From Steromphala cineraria (taxonomy: Eukaryota > Mollusca > Gastropoda > Trochida > Trochidae): 64,000 nt of DNA. The translations under genes were made by a program, and so were the position numbers. Each line of letters starts with the position of its first letter. The first letter of the stretch is position 1. Below, in pieces: positions 56,501 to 64,000 of the stretch. The stretch lies in NCBI GenBank assembly GCA_916613615.1, contig OU744726.1:68530764-68594763 (forward strand), read 5' to 3'. A model generated the notes under the pieces. The model was given only the letters and a program-made list of their open reading frames with translations, did no database searches and was not told the DNA's origin.

Positions 56501-59500
56501 GATGTTTGACTTGACGCTCTCTAGTATTCAATCATGTTTGTCATTGTGTACACGATATCTAAAGATTCCCTTACAGATATTTTCAACCCCATAAGGCATA
56601 ATTTAACATAAACTGCCGAGCAAAAGAAAGTATAACACCCATTTTGAACTGGCATAAAAGATAAACTACAAATCGCATTTTCGTAAAATAAAGTTTATTA
56701 GAGTCTCACGAATCATGATCATTACGATCAATAAAATTCATTAATAAAGTAAAGTTGGTAACAGAACAATGTCAGGTGTAACATGTCAGGTGTAACATGT
56801 CAGGGGTCACAAAATCAACAAAAGCACAAATAACCATTTTCCAGGAAGTCAAAATGCACATGTTACAGGCACAATAACTCAAGTAAAGTTTCTCAATATC
56901 TGGTATGGGCACCCCTGGCATCAATACAGGCAGTAATGCGCCTTCTCATGGACCATGTCAGCCGTCGTATGACGTCATTAGGAATCCTGTTCCACTCTTC
57001 AATCAAAGCCTGTTGCAGTTGTGCTCTGTTGACTGGCACATTATTTCTGCATCTTATTGCACGGTCAAGGTGATCCCAAAGGTGCTCGATAGGGTTTAAG
57101 TCTGGAGAACAAGCAGGCCATGGTAGAACTTGAACATTCTGCCTTTGAAGGTAGTCATTCACAAGACGAGCAACATGTGGCCTTGCATTGTCGTGTTGCA
57201 GGATGGTACCTTGGGGACGTTGACGCAAAAATGGTAGGGCTACTGGCCCCAAGATGTTATCTCTGTAGTACACAGCATTGATGTTGCCATGAACGATGTG
57301 TAATGGCGTCTTGTCCTGGCCGCAAATGCCACCCCAGACAGACACTCCACCACCACCAAAAGGGTGAACCTCCTGTACACAATCGGATGCGTACCGTTCC
57401 CCACTCCGTCTGTAAATTCGTGTTCTGCCGTCTGCTTTGAATAGTGCAAATCGACTTTCGTCCGTGAACATGACTCTCTGCCACTCTCTGAGTTGCCAAC
57501 GCCGAACTGTTCTGGCCCATCGCAATCTGTTTAGGCGATTTCGATGAGTCAACGCCACGCCACGTACCGGTCGCCGACATCTGATTCCTCCTGCACGTAG
57601 TCGTCTGGAGACAGACCATCGGCTGACATGATGATTCAACCCTGTCATAGCCGATGACGTCACAGTTAGGGTACGATTACGTAGGTGCAGCAAGCGTAAA
57701 TATCGGTCCTCGCGGGGTGTCGTGACTCGTGGTCGACCTGATCTTGCCCTGTCCTTAGTGCTGCCAGTCTGTCTAACACGTTGTAACAACTTATTGATCG
57801 TTGTGGCCGTGCAATTAAACCTCATTGCAATATGGCGTTGCGATGCCCCCATTTGGCTCATGCCTATGGCCCTCTCGCGCAGTTCCATCGTTAACCTGGC
57901 CATTTTCAAGGTGTGTTTCCATTAGCTGTATGTTACACGTACACATTAACTGTCAGTGAGGTCACTAACGATGCACAATGTTGTAGCTGCACGTGCAAAA
58001 CGTGTTTTTCGATATTATGGGGACATCCGCACATTTGAACACTCAAGGTGTTGCACTTCATAAATTGTCACTCCAGTAGTCATGCACATATTATTGTATG
58101 TAAATTTCATTAAAACGTTCGTTGGTATTTGTTTGTTTGACATTATTAACTGTTATACTTTCTTTAGCTCGGCAGTTTATATAAACGTATCCTAAATAAA
58201 GGTTCTTTGGCTTACCATCACAACGGGGACCGTCCCAAAACCCAGAACACAGATTATCTTCACAATGACCAGTTATTGGGTCACAACCTGACCCTGGGGA
58301 GCAGTGACCACACTGGACACTGCAGTCCGGACCATAGTGACCACTAGGACAGCCTTCAAGAACGTGAATGTAGCAATAACGTAGTTAACCCATTCACCCT
58401 TAAAGGGGTAGTAGCACGTTTTCAGGGGGAATATAAGGTGATGTCAGGAAAAGGAAAATTTGAAAGACAATGTATTTAAACTAAATGAAGCAGTAATAAT
58501 TCAAATATATAACGTAAAGTTTAACAATGCGATTCCTTTTTCTTACACAAAATGAATTAAAGGTGTTCACACAAAATGGCCGCCAATGGATTTTTTTTGA
58601 ATTTTCATATTTTGTCCTCTGACTATGGATGACTGGTTTGTGTAATGAGATGTTTGACACTGTCATAATGATACATATAACTTTAACTTACAATTATCAG
58701 TGAAATTTTTAAAATATAAAATTATCAAAAAACGTGCTACTGCCTCTTTAAATGGAAAACAAAAGCTCAAAACGTATATCAAAACTGGTTTCCTATGGAT
58801 GAAAGCGAGTAGGTTTCTCAAGAGGGTTAATTGTGGTTGCATAGGAGATTACGTACGTGTGACGTCATCAAGGGTTGAAGACAATGGAAGGTCGGATCGA
58901 GGGAAGGTTGGGGATTTCTTCACAATGGCGTGAGGGTGTGCTGGGGAGGATGAAATGGTATGATAGATATGAAATATCAGTTATGATAATGACAACATAA
59001 ACATTGTATAGTTATGAATGCACTGCTATGCTAATTAATAAACAATTGTAATCAATACATAAAATTCCATACATTGCATTCATGTGAAACAGGTTGTGAT
59101 TAGCCTATGAATACTGCTTTCCCATCAGTGATTACACATGTAAGATCTTCCAACATATGAAACACTATTGGTAACTGTGTTACACATATAGCCTTTTGTC
59201 AAGCGGGACATTTCCTTCATCAGCAGAAGTATCCCTATTGGATGCAAGTAGAAATTAGTTGTTCAATCAAAGGGTTTAATTCGAATGAATGTACTATGTT
59301 TTTATCTAGAATGACAAGTCGCTTCATATGTGCGGTGCACACATTTTAAGTCAGCTAGAGACGTACGACAATTTCTGTTTTGATTAAAATAAGAATGGTA
59401 TTATATCAGCACAGCGATTTTATCATAGAGAAATTCAGTCTATTGAAACACAGGTTACGTTGGAAGGCTTATGTAATATAACCTCTCTTGGGATCACTTG

Positions 59501-62477
59501 TCTTCAAATGAGTAATATAAAGTTATAAAGATAGCTTTAGTTATATGTATGTACATTTCTATAAACCTGTAAATTACAAAGTATACCAAAACAATATGAA
59601 AGACTTGAGACGAGTATCAGTACTAGTGTTGCAATCATTTAAAGCTAGGTTTTTAAAGGGGGAATTAATTTTCAACTGTAACAGCGGTTATGAGAGTATA
59701 TACACGTAAAGCAAAAGTGAGAACGACGAGAAACAATACGTTTTTTGCCTTAAATAAATCGTTCCATTAGAAATTAAAGTGTTGTTTAGAAAGTGTATTA
59801 TGAAATAAATAATTGATTCAATAAGTTGCAAAGCAAGTAGTACATACCCTGCTGACAGTTGACCCCAGTCCAGCCGGCCGGACATCCACTGTCACAGTGA
59901 CCAGTGGCTCTGTTGCACACCTCTGTGACGTCACGACAGTTGCACCGCTGGTTGCAGTTGGGTCCGTATGTGTAGTCGGCACATTCTGCATCATAAGAGA
60001 ACATGCTTGTTTTATAAGGTTTGAGTGAATATCTCATTCTACAAATGATGAAATGGGTTGGTTGAAACACACCATCTCTCAGAATGAGGGACATTCTAGC
60101 CGCCAGAGTGAGTGAAGCACTCAAAATAATGAACAGTGAAATGGGGAGAGTTTCTGTAGGGACACATTTTTACAGCCTTTTATCAACAAAACGTTACAAG
60201 TGTTACACCGTGGCAGGTTCAATCATGAAAGAACATTCAAAAACCTGCAAAAGGGTATTTTCAAGATATTTTCACAGTAAATACCCATGGTGCCATTTAA
60301 CATACAAAACACCCATTTCAGTTCTTTACAACGCCCTGCTATTGGAAAGAAAATCAGCATTAATCTTTTAAACTCTGCATTGATTGAAACGTGTCTTATC
60401 ATAAGGCACATTTTCTTGGAAATTTATTAGAGTGTTGGAGTATTTTAGTAAATGATTCTTGTTCATAAGTACCCTGGCAGATCTACTGATGTGACCCGTA
60501 TGTAAACAGTAATATATCGGAAATGACTAGTATACTGAAAGAAATAATCAAACATTTGTGCACCACTCAAAGATTTGTTAATTCCTAAAGTTAAGACGGA
60601 AGTGTATATATGTTGTCATTCAAATGTACACATACTCGTTGTAAAAGTTAACAATTGAATGTTTTTCGATATTAGCTTACATTTGGTTGAAATTATGTAA
60701 ATTAACCAAATATCATACAATGCGATTCAAAGGAATCGTATGGCTGAACTGTACATTATATATTTGATTTATTACTGCTTCAATGAGTTTTCTTTGTCTT
60801 TCAATTGGAACCATTATTTTCGTTTTCCATCACCTTATGGTTCCTCTAAACGTGCTACTGTCACTGTAAAGACACTTGGTTGAAATTATGTAAATTTACC
60901 AAATATCGTACAATGCGATTAAAAGGAATATATATTTGATTTACTGCTTCAATGAGTTTTCTTTGTCTTTCAATTTGAACCATTTATTTTCATTTTTCAT
61001 CACCTTATATTCCCCCTAAACGTGCTACTGTCCCTTTAAAGAGACTTGGTTGAAATTATGTAAATTTACCAAATATCGTACAATGCGATTTACTTTAATC
61101 CAGTAATCAAACACATCAAATCGTTGAACCGATGACACCTACCAAACACTTCCACTTCACACAGGTCAAGTGAGCGTTGTCCCGATGACGTCATCACGAT
61201 TGACACATTCGACCCGGCCAGATAGCCGTAGCATTTGATGTCCAGTACACGTGCTGTACTACCGGATGTCAAACACAGTTTCCCGTCCACAGTTAGGTTG
61301 AACCCATAACTGCTGCCAACTGCATAAAACGGTCTGTTTCAGTATTTGCATTTGATTAAATCAGTTTTTGCATTTAAATACATGTATGTTCTAAAGTGAA
61401 AACGTTAGGAATGGTCCATGACGTCACTTTTAGACAACTATTTCGGTGGACCCGTGCATGCCTCCAAATGTACGACAACATATTTCAGTTATATTCCTTT
61501 GATTCAATCACAAGAGATTAAACCTGTTTTGCAATAAGACATATTCTAAACAAATACGGTAAAGGCCTACCTCAAAAATAAATATTTCAGTTCATCATTG
61601 ATCAATAGATCAAAATTGAATTGATTCATGATAACTAAGTTTTGGATGTTGTAAATTTACCTTTTTTTTTCGTGTGATCAATAAAACATCTCTCATTATT
61701 CTTAATTTCGAAATTTGCCATTTTCCCTCACTTATTTTATCAAGTATGTTAAATGAGTGCGAAGAGAAAGTAGATTTACGATTGTTCTGGCTGGTTATCC
61801 GAATGCTGTGAATATCTGCGGTTTTCGCCAGGTCGACACTCCAAAAGGTCAAAGGTCGAGCAAGGTCAATCTTCTGACAGGTGGCTGGATCTCCATCTAC
61901 AGTTAAACTGGCTTCCTGAACACCGTGACCAGCTGTAGAGCTCTGGAGCGTCGGCTTCCTGTATGCGATATCAACTGTAATGTGAAACAAAAGGTTTCAA
62001 CCTCTTGGAAAAGAAGTGAATTTATGTGGTCAAGAATTCTTGACACTTTGGCCAGATTTTAGGAATAGATGCACCCCAATTACCGATTTATACATTGTGA
62101 CTTAATGCCAGTGCATGAACTTTGAGATTCCAAGATGATTATATTACTTTTTTGTTCTTCTATACTACATAATGTCATGAAATCGAATACATAACCTGAT
62201 TTAATAGAAGACAAACTGTTTTCATGACACATTTGGCCATTAGATTTTGCGAGTATAAGAATAGACGATTATAGAGTGACCAAAGGCCTGTGTGTAAAAT
62301 GGTATTTTTTGTGTTTGTATAACGGTAAATTGTACATACCAAGTTGGCACTCACTTCCAATGCGTGCGACTGAGCATCCTGATGCGCATTGACCTGTGAC
62401 CTTATGACACACTTCCGTCTTGTTCCGACAATGACATTGTTTGTCACAATCAACGCCGAACCAAAAGTCATTGCATT
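46483..62477 (-). CDS. Multiple-EGF / F5/8-type lectin transmembrane receptor, 3' part
   Basis: Fifteen exons: 62340-62477, 61780-61974, 61143-61319, 59848-59985, 58216-58353, 54599-54736, 54135-54269, 53506-53640, 52005-52136, 51636-51770, 50737-50877, 49367-49507, 48904-49035, 48327-48420, 46483-47575. All junctions are GT-AG; phase 1 is kept through the extracellular exons and the frame stays open for 1019 residues to the stop. Order: EGF, F5/8C/fucolectin-type domain (two exons), ten EGF modules of about 45 residues with eight Cys each, one TM helix, a 364-residue charged tail. This architecture resembles the MEGF10/CED-1/SCARF scavenger and engulfment receptors with an added lectin domain. 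The gene starts beyond the right edge, so signal peptide and N-terminus are not seen. A role in recognition of glycans, microbes or dying cells is inference. Confidence 0.88.
47576..48326. other. Intron of the EGF receptor (TM to tail)
   Basis: No repeat or other gene seen. Confidence 0.5.
48327..48420 (-). CDS. Transmembrane exon of the EGF receptor
   Basis: 94 bp; encodes AISETKPGVVAAAVIVPLIV and then a further hydrophobic stretch ending FLW. The donor GTACGT is chosen because splicing there to 47575 gives WWRRRRRQKS in frame; other GT sites in this stretch do not join in frame to the tail. Confidence 0.85.
48904..59985 (-). CDS. Ten EGF-like exons of the receptor
   Basis: Each exon of 132-141 bp codes for one module of the form C-x-x-G-x-(Y/F)-G-x-x-C...C-G-x-C...C-D-x-x-(T/S)-G-x-C...(G/A)-C-x-x-G-(W/Y)-x-G-x-x-C, bounded by phase-1 introns. 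Such symmetric exons can be duplicated, lost or skipped without breaking the frame. NxT/S sites occur in several (for example NHT at 54135-54269, NLT at 51636-51770). Confidence 0.88.
49508..50736. other. Intron of the EGF receptor with SINE fragment
   Basis: 50134-50275 matches part of SINE family 1 in reverse orientation to the window-start copy (CCGATGCTCGCAGGTTTCA, ATGCATAGCCATAATGGTGT), with a GGCGTTAAAACCCAC tail typical of bivalve SINEs. The rest is unique. Confidence 0.7.
52137..53505. other. Intron of the EGF receptor
   Basis: About 1.4 kb with no recognisable exon, repeat or RNA. Confidence 0.45.
54456..54625. repeat. 59-bp x3 repeat copying an EGF exon end and donor
   Basis: TTCAAAACTAAGGGAGA(C/T)AACTCAC followed by TCTTGTT(A/T)CAC and GGCGTCA starts at 54456, 54515 and 54574. 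Only the rightmost copy joins the EGF exon (54599-54736), but all three contain a donor-like GTGAGTTG(T/A) on minus. Confidence 0.85.
55466..55998. mobile_element. 533-bp MITE family C, TTAA-flanked
   Basis: TTAA at 55466-55469 and 55995-55998 bounds TIRs AAGATGCTGTATCATACTTG and (inverted) AAGATGCTGTTTCATACTTG. The interior shares GGAAAATCGGACCAAACTTA with 15030-15275. No ORF. It lies in an intron of the EGF receptor. Confidence 0.85.
56611..58177 (-). mobile_element. Tc1-like DNA transposon, apparently complete
   Basis: TIRs AACTGCCGAGCAAAAGAAAG at the left and (inverted) AACTGCCGAGCTAAAGAAAG at the right, one mismatch in 20, flanked by TA on both sides (56609-56610, 58178-58179). The 1567-bp element contains one intact transposase. 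It is inserted in an intron of the EGF receptor in the same orientation as the host gene. Confidence 0.93.
56893..57909 (-). CDS. Tc1 family transposase (DD34E), intact
   Basis: 338 residues, normal length for Tc1. The N-terminus has a bipartite helix-turn-helix (MSQMGASQRHIAMRFNCTAT, then a second with SVSRRLRAGGIRCRRP), with an RSGRPR-type AT-hook-like GRPR between them. The catalytic D of TDESRF, the D of QHDNARPH and the E of NPIEHLWD are present, with 34 residues between the second D and E, so DD34E. The frame has no stop or frameshift, and both TIRs are present, so mobility is possible. It cleaves and inserts at TA dinucleotides. Confidence 0.95.
   Translation of the reverse strand: MKMARLTMELRERAIGMSQMGASQRHIAMRFNCTATTINKLLQRVRQTGSTKDRARSGRPRVTTPREDRYLRLLHLRNRTLTVTSSAMTGLNHHVSRWSVSRRLRAGGIRCRRPVRGVALTHRNRLNRLRWARTVRRWQLREWQRVMFTDESRFALFKADGRTRIYRRSGERYASDCVQEVHPFGGGGVSVWGGICGQDKTPLHIVHGNINAVYYRDNILGPVALPFLRQRPQGTILQHDNARPHVARLVNDYLQRQNVQVLPWPACSPDLNPIEHLWDHLDRAIRCRNNVPVNRAQLQQALIEEWNRIPNDVIRRLTWSMRRRITACIDARGAHTRY
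58400..58751. mobile_element. MITE family B, full-length copy
   Basis: TTAA at 58400-58403 and 58748-58751; ends AGGGGTAGTAGCACGTTTTC and ACGTGCTACTGCCTCT. The orientation is inverted relative to 28270-28634, judged by the AGGGGGAATATAAGGTGATG end being at the left. Confidence 0.9.
58760..59847. other. Intron of the EGF receptor
   Basis: No exon or repeat supported. Confidence 0.45.
60683..61092. repeat. Tandem repeat containing MITE family B right ends
   Basis: TTGGTTGAAATTATGTAAAT starts at 60683, 60876 and 61046 (spacings 193 and 170). The first two units include ATGCGATT, TTCAATTGGAACCATT-like and CGTGCTACTGTC(A/C)C, which are the right half of family B. The last unit is partial and ends near the lectin exon at 61143. 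Confidence 0.8.
61143..61974 (-). CDS. F5/8C / fucolectin-type domain (two exons)
   Basis: Exon 61780-61974 encodes DIAYRKPTLQSSTAGHG, then LTVDGD, CQKIDLARPLTFWSVDLAKT and IHSIRITSQNN. Exon 61143-61319 encodes FNLTVDGKLC and ends LDLCEVEVFG. These are the N- and C-terminal hallmarks (xIAxxKPTxQSS, W-x-VDL, L-x-LCEVEV) of F5/8 type C / FTP lectin-like domains, some of which bind fucose. Together they give about 124 residues; a middle section is short compared with typical ~140-residue FTP domains. Confidence 0.8.
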
Positions 62478-62582
62478 CTGAAAAATAATTGAGCAAGTAT
62501 GCAATATGACACTTTTCAAAGTTAAAAGCTTGAAAGAACAAGATGTGTTTGTGAAACACGAATGCCCCCGGATGCATCCTGC

Positions 62583-63405
62583 TCGCTGTGTCAAGGTCAA
62601 GGTCACAAGGTCAAATGTCATGGTGTCATCTGAAAAGTCTCATCACAAGGGATCCGTATGTCAAGTATCAAAGAGCTAGCTCTGACCAATCAAAAGTTAC
62701 GACCAAGGTTAAAGTTTTTGTGGACAAACGGACGGACGGACGGACGGACGGAAAAGGTCAAATATCATGGTGTCATCTGAAAGGTCTCATCACAAGGGAT
62801 ACACATGTCAAGTATCAAAGACCTAGCACTGACAGTATAGAAACTATAGCCAAGGTTAAAGTTTTCGGAAAAGGCTCGCTGTGTCAAGGTCAAGGTCACA
62901 AGGTCAAATGTCATGGTGTCATCTGAAAGGTCTCATCACAAGGGATCCATATGTCAAGTATCAAAGAGCTAGCTCTGACCAATAAAAAGTTATGACCAAG
63001 GTTAAAGTTTTTGTGGACAAACGGACAGACGGACGGACGGACGGAAAAGGTCAAATATCATGGTGTCATCTGAAAGGTCTCATCACAAGGGATACACATG
63101 TCAAGTATCAAAGACCTAGCACTGACAGTATAGAAAATATAGCCAAGGTTAAAGTTTTCGGAAAAGGCTCGCTGTGTCAAGGTCAAGGTCACAAGGTCAA
63201 ATGTCATGGTGTCATCTGAAAGGTCTCATCACAAGGGATCCATATGTCAAGTATCAAAGACCTAGCTCTGACCAATCAAAAGTTATGACCAAGGTTAAAG
63301 TTTTTGTGGACAAACGGACAGACAGACGGACAGACGGACAGACGGACAGACAGACGGACAGGTGAAAAACAATATACCCCCGGAAGCTCCGATTCGGGGG
63401 CATAA
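62583..63405. repeat. 293-bp tandem repeat, about 2.7 units, with GGAC microsatellites
   Basis: TCGCTGTGTCAAGGTCAAGG starts at 62583, 62876 and 63169 (period 293). Each unit has two related halves (CATCTGAAAGGTCTCATCAC in both) separated by ACGGACGGACGGACGG. It ends with AATATACCCCCGGAAGCTCC...GGGGGCATA, as at 9320. Units are nearly identical. Confidence 0.92.
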
Positions 63406-63520
63406 AAAGCAATTCGGAAATAGTAACATTAACGGTGTGTAAAAAAGTTATCTGAGTCATTTATTATTCATCTGCAGTTCAAATATTAAACTTCAAATCT
63501 GATCTGTAACAAAAGCTTTG

Positions 63521-63703
63521 CTCTGGTCCATTCGAGGATTCAATGAAAATATGCACATTCTGGTCCATTCGAGGATTCAATGAAAATATGCACATTCTGG
63601 TCCATTCGAGGATTCAATGAAAATATGCACATTCTGGTCCATTCGAGGATTCAATGAAAATATGCACATTCTGGTCCATTCGAGGATTCAATGAAAATAT
63701 GCA
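63521..63703. repeat. 37-bp tandem repeat, five near-identical units
   Basis: CTGGTCCATTCGAGGATTCA units start at 63523, 63560, 63597, 63634 and 63671 with no visible difference until the last unit's end. Confidence 0.95.
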
Positions 63704-64000
63704 AAATAAATAAAATGTTAAAGGTTCAAGTAGATACAATTGGAGCTTTATTTTTTAAAATTGAAATGGACTTTTAAAGTATTCTGTACGAAGAATTATA
63801 GACGTCATGGTCGACTGATCATCTTTGGACCTGAAGGACATGCTGCGTTACACTTCTACCTCGCACCCAGGTCATCAGGTTACCGGACAAATGATTTTAG
63901 AAACTTCGTTGGAAGAAGTTGGTTGTGAAAATGTCTCAAACTATTGGTATTGAAAAGGACAGAAACTGACTTCATAGCTCATTACCGGGTAGGTTTTAAT
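63704..64000. other. Right edge, no exon recognised
   Basis: Upstream exons of the EGF receptor must lie further right; none could be identified here. Confidence 0.4.

Noticed and set aside
62583..63405. CRISPR-like or satellite array
   Set aside because: Eukaryotic tandem repeat with 293-bp period; no short repeat/spacer architecture.

Overview
This is eukaryotic animal DNA, AT-rich, with multi-exon genes, canonical GT-AG introns, tRNA-derived SINEs, LINEs and several MITE families. The repeats (Tc1-like element, TTAA-flanked MITEs, CCGTCCGTCCGT-containing interspersed repeats, 'AATATACCCCC...GGGGGCATA' hairpin-ended repeats) and the gene content (Kelch KLHDC8 orthologue, expanded acetylcholine-receptor-like genes, a fucolectin/multiple-EGF receptor, a secreted Met/Gly/Pro repeat protein) fit a mollusc, most likely a bivalve. 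Species cannot be read from the sequence.

Layout. 1-3.0 kb: SINE, MITE and truncated-LINE DNA containing a nearly identical direct duplication of about 1.06 kb. 3.7-6.0 kb (minus): a complete small gene for a secreted low-complexity protein with 19 MPTGG-type pentapeptides and a Met/His-rich C-terminus, with its TATA box. 6-15.5 kb: no gene seen, only AT-rich DNA with LINE, MITE and SINE remnants. 15.5-18.9 kb (minus): a complete five-exon KLHDC8-type Kelch gene whose exons join into an uninterrupted 344-residue frame. 19-25 kb: no gene; several inverted-repeat elements and a Tc1 remnant. 25.5-43.7 kb: four intronless acetylcholine-receptor-like (Cys-loop) genes, one on minus (25456-26667) and three on plus (38609-39784, 40878-42026, 42552-43682), separated by a 3.4-kb L1-like LINE with a 14-bp target-site duplication. 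46.5 kb to beyond the right edge (minus): the 3' part of a large single-pass membrane receptor (EGF - F5/8-type lectin - 10 EGF - TM - charged repetitive tail), 15 exons seen, with an apparently intact Tc1-like transposon in one intron.

The most interesting biology is the intronless, clustered receptor set. All four keep the Cys-loop, the GEK start of M2 and four membrane segments, but lack the loop-C vicinal cysteines and the usual loop-B tryptophan, and have replaced conserved pore residues (9' Leu to Val, 20' Glu to Gln, 16' to Asn). This resembles in outline the cephalopod chemotactile receptors derived from acetylcholine receptors, so a chemosensory or other non-cholinergic role is a testable hypothesis. 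A second theme is short tandem duplications overlapping exon 3' ends or splice donors in three different genes.
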